64,000 nt of DNA from Setophaga petechia (taxonomy: Eukaryota; Chordata; Aves; Passeriformes; Parulidae), in the NCBI GenBank assembly GCA_024362935.1, contig JANCRA010000019.1:10598501-10662500 (forward strand), read 5' to 3'. The notes under the pieces are model-generated. The model had not been told where the DNA came from. It ran no database searches and saw nothing but the letters and a program-made list of their open reading frames with translations. The position numbers and the translations under genes were made by a program. Position 1 is the stretch's first letter. The number at the start of each line of letters is the position of its first letter. Below, in pieces: positions 33,752 to 44,692 of the stretch.

Positions 33752-36700
33752 CATAGTGTGTGTGCATTCACCAAAGTGTTGAAGGAGGCTCTAGGATACC
33801 ACATGTGAAATCTAAAAGGTTAAACTTCTGGCATTGCAAGGTTCCAACACTGCAAGTGCAAGGGTCTTCATGGTGTGTCTGGAGTTTAGGGAGCATGAAG
33901 TGGGTCTGTATATTTGGGGCCAAAGTCTGTCTTAAACTGACAGACTGTCATCTGTCCCAACATACGTTACCATGCTGGCTTCTCCAGCACTTTATGGCTA
34001 CCAAAAAAATCAAGACTTTTTTTTACTTGTAAAAAGAGCAAATCAAGATGAAACAAAAGAAAAAAACCAACAAAACAGAAAACAAAATAACAACAACAAC
34101 AAAATGGGAAATGGGGGGAAAAAAAGAAAGAAAACCCAATATTTGTGACAAGAACAAGATTTGTTTTTCTGAAACAGCTGGCTGATTCTATGCCCTTTCA
34201 ACGATTCAGACATCTGGGTCAGAGGAAATATTTGTCAGAATTATATTGGTCTGTTCACATATAAAATGCTCATTTTGGTTGTAATCACTCTCCTGGATTT
34301 CTAGAAAACCCTATCTAAAACTGGACAGATGCTACCTGTGGTCGCTGAAGGGGCTGTGCTCAGGCTGCTTTTGTGAATGGCCTTCCTCAACTCTTTACAC
34401 CATTCAGCATGTATTCCTCTTATAAGTAGGAAGCTCAAAATAGGCAGCACTGTAGAGCGGGGGAGTGCTGCTGTTCCTACATTGTTTTATCACCAAACAG
34501 CCAGCAAGCACTGTTAAATTCCCAGAGCAGAACTAGTGCACAAACAGAATTCACAAAAAGGCCTGTGAAGCTGCAAGAGACAAATGTATTACAGTGTCTA
34601 GGCGGCACAGGAAGATATCACACTGTGATCCCTTCTCAACCTTGTCCACTGGCTTTAGATAGGTCCTCTGCACAGCTCAATACTGACATTATATGGTCTA
34701 GAAGTCTAAGATAACTGAAAAATCTCCCATGAACTTGTACTGCCTCTGCCCAGGAGTGAGTCTGGAATCACAGCAGAGTTTACAGAGAGGGAAGTGAAAA
34801 AAACTATTTGTTGCTTTGCAGATGCTAGTTGAGAAGTCTGGCCATTCTTTGGACAAGAGCAGAACTGTGAGTTGAGATCATGTCTTAAAAACATTTAATC
34901 ACAAATCTCTACCATATCATATAGCCTACTTTAAAAATTGAGGTTTTTTGAGAATGAAGGGCTTAAAAAGGCAGTGCCTACTCACTCAGCACAGGTAATA
35001 CTGTGAGATACTCCTAGACAGCAGTGATCTTACTGCTTTCTGTGTGATGTTGGCAAGGCAAATAAAGCAAACAAAAAGAAATCAAAGTTTTGTGAGAAGG
35101 GTTAAAGAATTATTTATCTCATTTACTACTGGCTGCTCCATCAAACGTTTGAGAAACAAGTTCTGCATTGCTGCAATGACTCTTGAACCTTCCTGTTTAT
35201 CCTTTCCTCCCTTCCCTCAAAGTGCTTTGACCAGCTCTAAACCAAACAGGCAGTCACCTTCACTCCTATCTCAGCAAGGTCAAAGTCATTGAATGTGCCT
35301 TAAAGATAGAAGGAAAGTCAGTCAAAGGAGCTAAAAGCAGCATCCATTGCAGCAATGAGGACTTTGCCCTCCACTATTGGGACTGTCTGAAGCAGCTTCA
35401 CAAACGTGTGTGTGAATCAGACTTTTGTCATCAGGATTGCAATTTTTATTGTGGTGCAGTAAAACATCCATGTTACTTTTCACAGGAACAGCACAGGTGC
35501 TTTGCAACATGATCTTGGCTCAAATTTAAAGGACAGATTCATGTAACACTAAGACTAGAGAGTAAATATATCATCTTGGGTCTAATCCAGCTGTGCGTAA
35601 TAGTCTCCCTTATTGTCCTTGCCAAAAGTGCCTGTTACTCTGTTAGTTTTCTATTGCTGAGCTAAAGTTTGCACTGGCAGTACTTAATATAATGATTTTG
35701 TTTCACTTTTCTTAAAGTTCATCTTGCTTTCTTTCCCTGACCTTTAAACTTTGTGGCAGGTCAGGTGGCATGCAGCAGTTCCAGATCAACCCTGTGCTTC
35801 TGAGATAGCTTGGCTTCTTCCATGTTGTCTACCTCTAGTCTGCCAGCAGTTGGTCCACCTTCCTCATACTCTTCCTTACTGTTCTCAACATCGGTCCAAG
35901 CTGCTGCATTCAAAGGAAAAAGAGCTATGTTCTGCTGCACTTTTCAGTTCAAAGTTACTGTGGTGGCCCTGAGTCTTACATTTCCAGTCCTTTTGTTCTT
36001 TTCCAGCGTTGTGCTTAAGGCCTGATGATGAGTGCTCACAGATCCAGTGATTTACATCTTAGCACACTGTCAGGTCAAATCACTGGCAATGTCCTTTCAA
36101 TGGGAGTTTGCAGTTCAAGGGCTGCCTTTGGATCAGGCTTCGCATGAGTCAAATGAAAAATTCATATGCGAGTGTTTGGTACTGTAGTGACAAGGTGCTA
36201 TTGCTGCCTGCATTTAGTGACCTTTTTTATGAGTGTGAAGGACTCGCTGCCAGAGACAGAACCGCTCTGTGAAATACCACAAACATGGCATCATCTCTGG
36301 GCTGAACTTCTGGGGACTTACCTAGCATAGCAGCCCTGTGGTTCAACCTTTGTTTGTGATCAGTCCTGCATGACAATCCTGAGATCCTTCACTGGGTTCC
36401 GAGCTTGTGCCTGACCAATCTTGTCCCCAGACCAGCCCCAGAACCAAGGCATGATTTAGACTGAAAAGGAGGTCTGAAGGACACCCAATTTGATCTGACT
36501 AAAGTAGGTTCAATCAGATTAGCTTGCTCATGGTCTTTTCTAGCTGAGTCTCAATATTTACAAGGACAGCAATTCCACCTTCCTGGACATCCAGCTGAGA
36601 CTTATAACTGCTTATTGCCACTGTAATGGTGTAAAAGACACAAAACCCACCCTCATATCTAACAGGACTTCACACGTTCCAGTGTCTGCTGCCTGCTGCG

Positions 36701-36789
36701 CTATCGCTGCACACCTTCTGAGAGAGGCTGGTTACATCTTGCCTACATTCTCCCATGTGCAGTTCTAGACAGTCCAATACCCCTCCCAA

Positions 36790-36905
36790 GTCTTTTCATC
36801 TTAAGGCTGAACAAACCCAGTTCTCTCAGCATCTCCTCATAAATGATGTGCTCCAACCCACTGACCCCCTTAGTGGCCTTCACTGCCCTCAGTCCAATAT
36901 GCCCT
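36790..36905 (-). mobile_element. Small CR1-like fragment
   Basis: GGCTGAACAAACCCAGTTCT, then CTCAGCATCTCCTCATAAATG, then GTGCTCCAACCCACTGAC and TTAGTGGCCTTCACTGCCCT follow the order of the avian CR1 3' block (reverse orientation). It is diverged, and the boundaries are uncertain. Confidence 0.55.
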
Positions 36906-38282
36906 CTTCTGCTTCTGACTGTTCAGAGCATGAAACCTCAAAAATCTTAAAAGATCATTTCGTTGAACTCCCTTTCACAATTTCTGGGGGGTTAGAAGAA
37001 TCTGTATCTGATCTGCCACAGCAATCCAGTGCAGATTTTTTTGCAGCAGTTAATCTGCATGTTTCTGACAGAAAGGGTGGGAAGCAACATAGGAAAATAA
37101 AGACCAAGACAAGTTTTAATTACAAATGTGAAATACTGTCTAAACATTTCAGAGAAAACACAATTCCAACTCTTTTGTCATACAGTAGACAAAGATAGGA
37201 AGTGGTAGTCTCATTATTTTTTTTGGTCCTGTTTACACAGTTTCACATACTAACAGTGGCGATATAATTACTGCTTGGTAACTTTAAATTCCTGTAATGG
37301 AATCTGATTGGTGGCAGCACCTTGAAAATCATTACAGAAATTCTGAAATTCATTAAAGAATTAAAAACAATCTTATTATTAAGAACAGAATAGGTTCAAA
37401 CTCTGCAACTAGTATGTAATTCTTTTGAAAAGCATATTAATTAGTACCTAAGATGATTTTAATTTATATTTTTTGTGCTAGACAGATACTTGAGTAATAG
37501 AACCTTGACTGAGCAACTGAATAATCAAAAATTCTTAATACCAGTGTTCACCAGATCCATTCTGATCATCAAGCTGCCAAAAAATAACAAATCATCAGCT
37601 TTTTTTAGCTATTTTTCTGATACTGTTTACTGGGTGCTTATGGGGAAGCAATAACCCTTTGCAGTTTCTGGGGATTAAACACAGGTATTTTAATGTGACC
37701 TTTTTAGGTATTAAAAAAAATTATTTTCAGTAGTATCACTCCAGTGGATTTAATGGAATAACTACAACAAGGAATCTTCCCCTTTGTTTTGAAAGGGGAA
37801 ATTCTTTGGGGATTTGCTTCTTCCCTCTTTTCCCTTTGATTAGTAAATCAGCAAAGGGCTGTGTTTCCAATGGATACATGGTAGGCACTTATTGTGGAAG
37901 TGCTACTTTACAATGCATTTTCCTGAGGGCAAAGAGCATTTGTGGAAAATGCAGAGAACTAAGTTAGGCAAGTAAGGTGGGCTGCCTCTCCTACACATAC
38001 AGAGCCCTATGTAAACAGGAACAAAGGAGACACAGAAAGATATGTACCATTTTCATAAGTTCTATCTGGAATTGTATAAACATAAGCATAATCATATTTT
38101 CCATTCCCCTTGGCATCACTTTGTGGTTTATTTGTTTTCTGATGTGCCCTACATCATCGCCTTTCGTGTTTTAGAGATGTGAATTGTCAGTAGTTTGCTT
38201 AGCTGCCGTTGTACTCCTAAGGAGTATGGGGAAGTCCTTCATTGCAGGGAAGATCATTATGTAACAGATAACGAGGAGGGGT

Positions 38283-38298
38283 GGGGGGGGGGGGGGGG
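38283..38298. repeat. G16 run
   Basis: Sixteen G in a row after GAGGAGGGGT; a possible G-quadruplex former. Confidence 0.95.
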
Positions 38299-40778
38299 AT
38301 GTCTCTGCATCAACTGGTGGCATAATCCCCAAGGGAAAACAGACTTTAGTTGAACAATCAGAAAACTGGCTTGCTTTATGGTGTTTACACTGCTGCTTGC
38401 TAATGGATCACCATAAAGGAAGCAAAAGGACTCTTACACTATTGAGTATGCTATCATGGGAGTCTTCTGAGTGCGCCTTTTTTATTTGCTGCAGTCAGGT
38501 TAATGAGCTCACCAGCCCACTTGATGTCGAGGACTTTGTAACAAAGCAATCTCTCATTAAATGCTGCCTGGCACCACTCTCTTGAAGCAAAGGGACATTC
38601 AGATTATTGAATGCCTTTGTATTCCTCATTCCTACCAGGCTATGGCGTCCAGCAGTGGCATCAGTCCCGCACACTTACTGGCAGCCATCCAGTCATGCGC
38701 CTGCCCTCTTCAAACTGCATGGGCATTTGCCAATCTAAGCAGCACTAGTAGGCAAACAAGCATGGCACACGACTGCTTTGGCTGGTAGCCAGATGTGCAG
38801 CTGTACCATCTCACTTCCCCACCACGGAATGGAGAAATGCATTCTCTCACCATTCTTTCCCATTCAGTTGATTTACATGGGGAAGTTTTGTTGCAGTACA
38901 AAGGAATGTCCATTTATCTGCATTCTCTTTCTGCTTTAACACCTTTTTTTTAGTCTCAGTAGTGCAGGTCATGAATTCATCAGTGGCTTTATTTAAATAC
39001 CTCCTGGCTGACAGTTTCTTCAATGAAATGACCCCAGAGTGTTATCAGCTAGCTAGCAGGTGTGTCTTTTTATTCAGAATCTTGCAGGCAACGGCGCATC
39101 CTGGGTAAAGAGCAAGCTATGCATGATCCAGCTCTTCCCTACATTACTCAGGAGATTTAATGGTTCGCTGTCATGAAAGCACTTACAAAGACTATTTTTT
39201 TTCTAAGTTGGCTTTCTGCTGGGCTTTGTGCCCTGAGATATTTTGACACAAATACATAAAATGATAAAGAAAGATTTCTTTATGAAAGGTTTCATCTCAT
39301 TCCAAAATACTTTAAAACTCAGCCTTGGTCAGGCTATTGTTTTTATTTGTAAGATACTAAACAGATATTTAATAAAAAGGTAGCTGCTCTGTCTATAGTT
39401 TCACTAGTAAACACCCTTGTAAAGCATTGTGTTTGCTGATATCCCTGTGTGTGTCTGTGCACGAATAAGTACACCCTGTTTCTATTCAGCCAGCCTCTAA
39501 TGTTGAAGAAATCCTCAAAGTCAGGTTACTAGAGTGGCAAGAGAAAACCAGACAGGAAAAAAAAACGTCAAGGAGGACATTACAGATAACAGAAGGAATC
39601 TCCTTGTCCTTCCAAATAGTGTGATACTGTGTTTTAGGACACAGTTTCTCAAAGCTTTTCTTTTACAGGGCTATTTCTTTGCCTTCCTTGCCATGGAGGG
39701 AGAGGGAAAACACGGAGCCCAGCAGCGTTTTCAAGGTTCTTGCATGAGTTCAGGGTAGTCTGGGGAATTGTTCCCTGGGGCACTTCTCCTCTCTTCCCCA
39801 GACAAATATCAGATTTTATCATACCAGTCAACATTTAACCAGTGTTCACCCACACTGTAAGTAATTTTTTCCTTCAACCAGCAGTGGACTGAGAGGAGAT
39901 CCTACCCAGGTGATATTTGTGTGCTCAGAAATAAAAGTGATAGGCTTATTTAACTTTTCTTGAGAAAGGATTCAGAAAATTCAGTAAAGTTCCTTGTTTG
40001 CCTGTTAGTAAAAAGACATGAAAGGACAATAAAAACAATGGAAATTAATTTTATCCTGACAGAAAGTCAAATGGAGTTTTGTTGGACCAGTCTGACATTG
40101 GTTTTGCTCCTGCTTCCATTGAAATTAGCAAGCAAGCTCTTATTGACTTAGTGAGCAGGACTGTGATTCACAAATTTGGCTAATCCACTCATATTTTCAA
40201 TATGAGATTTTGAAAAGGTCACAGAATGCAGAGTCAAGACCATTGTCCCCAGAAGGGGGTTGGCTTGAGACCAGGCAAAGATAATAAAAGCACTTGTCCA
40301 GCTTTTCAGTATTCAATACATGCCAGCTGCATTGACTAATAGGAGAAGATGATGTTTGGCTTAGGAATGCAGGAAGACCCTTCTTTCCAGCCCTCTCTAT
40401 TCTGCCTTTACCAAGCAGAAAATTGTTTAAGTAGGAAGGATGCTAACTTGATCAAAAAAACCCTCAAAAATGCCAATTATGTGTGCTTTATTTCAAAGTG
40501 GAAGAAGTACATTTATAGAAATGTGCTATTTAAAATGTCTTATGGGATATCATGATAAGGGCAAAATGTGAACCTTATTGAAAAAGAAATATGTTGCTGA
40601 AAAAATCAGCAAGGCTTCAACATACATTTACATGCAAAACTGAATAAAATTTCAAAATAGAATGTAGTTCTTTAAATATGATCCCAGTAAATAATTTTAA
40701 ATCTGTTGTTGGCTGTGGTTTTTTATATCAACACATCTCTAGTAGCTCTTCTGGAAGTTGGATAAATTTTTAACAAAA

Positions 40779-40816
40779 ATTTAAATATTGCCCAAATATT
40801 TGGGCAAAATTTAAAT
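40779..40816. repeat. 38-bp near-perfect palindrome without spacer
   Basis: Two 19-bp arms meet at GCCCAAAT/ATTTGGGC with one mismatch (ATATTG against ATTTTG when compared as reverse complements). It is AT-rich apart from the GCCC/GGGC steps and is cruciform-capable. Confidence 0.9.
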
Positions 40817-41005
40817 CCATCTTTCAACCACTAGTTTTCTGTGAAATGAATGATATGCAGCAAAATCTTCTAGCCTGGTTTATTTTCCTTCCACTCAACC
40901 AGTGGGTCAAATACTACTTTACTCACTTTGCAGAGAAGGTAGATTGGATTTATCTCATTGTTCTGTTTGAAACATCAGTATTGACCATTCCAAAAGACCA
41001 AACAT

Positions 41006-41243
41006 GACAGAATCACAGAACTTCTAGGTTTGGAAGGCAGCTCTGGAGATTATTTAGTCCATTTCCCCACCAAGGCAGGGTCATGTCAGGTAGGTTACAC
41101 AGGAACATACCCAGGTGGAATTTGAATGTCTCCAGAGAGGGAGACTTCATGGTCTGCCTAGGGCGGCCCGTTCCAGTGTTCTGCAACTCTCCACTTAAGG
41201 AAGTTCTTCCTCATGCTTAGGTGAAACTTCTTGTGTTTCAGTT
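41006..41243 (-). mobile_element. CR1 3'-end fragment
   Basis: The + strand starts GACAGAATCACAGAACTTCT at the CR1 3' end. It continues through GGAGATTATTTAGTCCATTT, CAGGGTCATGTCAGGTAGGT, TGTCTCCAGAGAGGGAGACT and AAGGAAGTTCTTCCTCATGC. This follows the order of the avian CR1-Y-like 3' block in reverse, so the element is on the minus strand and 5'-truncated. Confidence 0.8.
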
Positions 41244-42679
41244 ATCAAAAATATTTTAATAAACAGCTGCAGCTTGGTTTTGGAACACATGCACCCAGAT
41301 ACTCAAAAGATATTTAAGAATACAAGCCTCACTGATCTCCATCCCTAGAGTAAACTGTGAATTTTACATTCAGAATCATTTCTAGATCCGTTTCTGTACA
41401 GAAAGAAAACACATGTTGAAGTCCCATACATCAATAATTGCACGTACATTTTGCAATTCATTTGCACTTCCACTGCTAAGGGACATTTACATATATTGAG
41501 GCCAGCATGAGTTATTATAGTTCTCTGCTCTAATCCCTCATACTACACAGGCCATAGCACTTCACTTTGCAATACTCTCCACACTGCAATTTGCACTGCA
41601 CTAGGGAGAGAAAAACTGCAGGTCCCTTCTTTCCCACCTTCAAAGAACTGTCAGGTTTCTATTTCTAGTGCCATTAACTTTTCTGAAAAACAAGTACTTT
41701 CATCTTTTTTGTTGCCAAGCAGTTTCAGCTCCCTGTTCAAATCAACAAGGGTGGGGCCAGCTGAGGTTCAACCTGTGTGGTGCTGAGCCAAGACTTGTGC
41801 TCAGGAGTGCTGAAGAGCTGAAAGAGGGTCACGGGCTCTGTGAGACTCCCCTTCCCTGCTTGTTTCCTACTGGGAATGCAACCCAGGGACAGCAAAGTTG
41901 TGGTAAGCAAAGCCATAATGACTACCTATAAATTGAGTCTGAGGAAGACATGTTTTTCTTCAAATGGTTATTATTTACTTTTACAAGTGTATTTTCCTTT
42001 ACTTTTCCCAAAAGCAATGACACAATCTCCAAAATTTCATAAAACTTGCAGAATGCACATTTTTATCCAGATGGTTTCAATGTTTTGTTTTGTGTCTTGC
42101 AGCTCTTAAATGCTCCTGTTCCTAAAAAAATACTACCAAGTGAGAGGTTATTTACAGACCAGGCAGATGATGTTTCCTTTCATCAGCTATCGTAGAGGGT
42201 TAATTAAGAAATAGAGCTGCAAAATGGAAATCAAGGAAAAATAGGAAGTGTGCTTATTAACAGCGCTTTTGTTTGCATTTCTAATTGCTTCCTTCAAGTA
42301 CTTTGTCTCGCCTATTACAGCCAACAAGAGCCCTGGTGTAACTCTGACTCCAGTTCATGGTGTGTTTCATTCGGGGGGGCACTCAGGAGTCTGGCACATG
42401 GGGGATTCTGTAGGCAGGGGTGACACTGAGCTCAGCAAATGTGCCACATCAGCAACACGCCAGGCCTGCTCACCTCTGTGGCAGCACCAATCCTTCCTCC
42501 TCACTCCATCCCTCACTCCTACCTGGTCACATTTTAAAAGCTGGAGAGGTGATGAATGATGAATTAAGTATCCATTCCAGCACAATCCTGAATGCAGACA
42601 TGCATACCATTCAAAATTTTTGGTTATTTGGTGTCAAGCTCCAAATATTAGGAGAAAGAATTTGCAGCGCAATATTAGT

Positions 42680-42684
<5 letters not shown>
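41244..42684. other. Non-coding DNA, no gene seen
   Basis: No exon, repeat family or RNA gene recognised. Open frames at about 41668-42686 overlap in several frames and lack motifs. Confidence 0.5.

Positions 42685-42716
<32 letters not shown>
42685..42716. repeat. Poly(A) tract, 32 A
   Basis: Uninterrupted A run just before the GC-rich island. No retrocopy features upstream were recognised. Confidence 0.95.
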
Positions 42717-42719
<3 letters not shown>

Positions 42720-42829
42720 GCCTGTCTCGTCTGCTGACGAGGAGAAGATTGGCTGCTTAAATTCTCCAAAAGCAGCCTTCAATTTTTTATCTAGCTATTT
42801 ATAGAAAAGTGCAGAAACAGCTGAGCTGA

Positions 42830-43450
42830 GTGAAGTGATGTCACTTTTGCTGGGAGGACGGCTCGCTCGGCAGCATGCCGAGGCGGCAGAGCGTGCTGGA
42901 GGCTGGGAGCACAGCCCCACTGCGCGAGGAGCTGGAAACACAGGCATTTTTCAGCTCGGCTGATCAATACGGCATTGATGGCTCTCGGCTGACCTTCAAC
43001 CCCTCCGGAATAGCAATGGGCAGGCGCTGCATCTTGCAGGCTGCGAGGGCTGCTGCGTGTTAGCTACCAATTTTACAATCGATCAAAAGTCATCTTTGTC
43101 AATAAAGCTGGAGATTTCAAGCAACGGCAAGCAATTTTGGAAAGGTCAGGGCCGGGGTTTTATTTGTCCGACCTCTGCTTTCAAGCAGAAGCACGGTCCC
43201 TTATACCCATTAACAGTAGTAAGAAAATTTAAGATTTTTTTTCCCCCCTCTTCCATGTATTTTTAGTAAGCCTTTGGGCATTTTCCCTGTCCCTAAAAGA
43301 ATACGGTTGCGTGGCAACGTCCCCGGTTGCCATGGCGACTCGGTGTGTAAGCAGCTGCCGCAATCAGCATTAACTCCAGGCTCGCAGGTTTGTCATTCCA
43401 ATGCATAGGGAGGGGGAGACAAATAGGACAGCAGCGCAGCGCCGTAAAAG
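42830..43450. promoter_or_regulatory. GC-rich island with factor-binding motifs (candidate promoter or enhancer)
   Basis: This is one of the few CpG-containing, GC-richer unique stretches in an AT-rich setting. It begins with a CRE/AP-1-like TGATGTCA (about 42836), passes an inverted ATCAAT/ATTGAT pair (42963-42979) and TCF/SOX-like sites near 43083 (ATCAAAAG and CTTTGTC), and ends with two tandem X-box motifs (43306-43339). CpG-bearing words such as GCTCGCTCGGC and GTCGAC-type sites are frequent. A 62-codon frame at 42875 is not similar to any protein I recognise. I infer a promoter or conserved enhancer, but no transcript evidence is available. Confidence 0.4.
43306..43339. promoter_or_regulatory. 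Tandem RFX X-box motifs
   Basis: GTTGCGTGGCAAC (43306-43318) and GTTGCCATGGCGAC (43326-43339) are both close to the palindromic RFX-family site (GTTGCCATGGCAAC-like). Their starts are exactly 20 bp apart, about two helical turns. RFX factors control ciliary, MHC class II and neuronal genes; which, if any, is relevant here cannot be told. Confidence 0.6.
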
Positions 43451-44664
43451 GGAAGTCACCTAGATAATGTCACTCACAAACATATGTTCCCCAATTATTC
43501 TTTCCACTGTTTTATTGCCGCAATTATAGCTAAACTAAGATTACAAAATTATATGGTTTTAATTTGCCTCCGTCGACTATGTTTCACTTCCATTAAAATG
43601 AAGTCTAAACCCATTTAAGTAGCAAACTGTTGGCTCTGCAAAGGATGGGGGATTTTGGTTTACCAGTGGGTATTTCGAGGACTAAGTAAAAAAATATTCC
43701 TCTAGGAATCTTGATAACTAGGCAAAACAAGACACAGCCCTGGGTGCTGGGGTGCCTGTGTCTTTTGGGCGGCCTTGAACCCCACAACACAGCCTCCACC
43801 AGTGATGCTGGCAAGGACCATCCTACTACTCTTCCTCTCCCTTACATCTCTCCCTCCAAAAACTATTTGAAAGTTTTACATTTAACCATCTGAGAGTCTG
43901 GCATTGGGCTGAGCCCACCGGCTGCTGCAGCATCCTCCAACACATCCTTGTGCAATCGCTCCATTTGAAGACCCCTGCAATAAACAGACGCAATGGGGTT
44001 GACTTCAAAATTAAGTAACGCAGCATTAACCCTGAATTTCCTTACATAGGCAGTCTTCAGACTATCCTTTCATGTTCCTCAAGCATATTTCATTATCTTT
44101 GTTTTAGAAGAAGTTCCATTTTTCTCTGTGGCTGCCTGGCTGCTCCCGATCTTATAAAAAAACAAAAGTAAAACACATTAGGAAGGGTGATGAAATGCAC
44201 CTCCACAGCTATTCAGCAAAAACCTACACTTTGTGGTAGTAAGGCACTTTGGTTTGGTTTTTTTGATGTATAAGGGGAAGCATTTAATCAGTGTTAAATA
44301 CACACATTTGCACAGCTGTGCTGATTCAGTTGTGTAAGCAAGAATCTATTCACGATTTAAAATATTAGGCCACAGAGTGATGCTGGCTCCCTCAGAAACA
44401 ATTCCACATTATGGGAAAAAGTGGTGTAAATGAGCAGATAAACATAAACTCGACATTCAGATCCGTATGATTTATTTACCAACCTTTTCAAACAACCAAT
44501 TTTTGACCCTGTTAAATCCTTCCATTATATTAGGGCATTTATTACTGTGGATTTGCATAATTAAAATATACATGCCCAGTCACCAATGTTTATAACCTAT
44601 ACTTACTGAGATTCTTATTAAGACTTGCATCAGAAACACAGCTCTTTCAAGTATTATTTTAATT

Positions 44665-44692
44665 AAAAGATAGCTATAGCATGCTATCTTTT
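44665..44692. repeat. Small perfect inverted repeat
   Basis: AAAAGATAGC, 8-nt loop, GCTATCTTTT. Confidence 0.85.

Larger units (their letters stand above)
29438..41005. other. AT-rich non-coding DNA with simple repeats, no gene seen
   Basis: No exon or structural RNA could be supported. It contains a hairpin at 29972-29997, long A tracts (30444-30478 and 32684-32704), a TCCC-type repeat (33718-33751), a G16 run (38283-38298), the palindrome at 40779-40816 and a small CR1-like piece at about 36790-36905. The GC-richer region 31490-31850 has open frames on both strands but no domain. Confidence 0.5.

Noticed and set aside
42875..43063. 62-codon frame starting MPRRQSVLEAG in the GC-rich island
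   Set aside because: Short, with no known similarity I recognise; kept only as part of the regulatory island.
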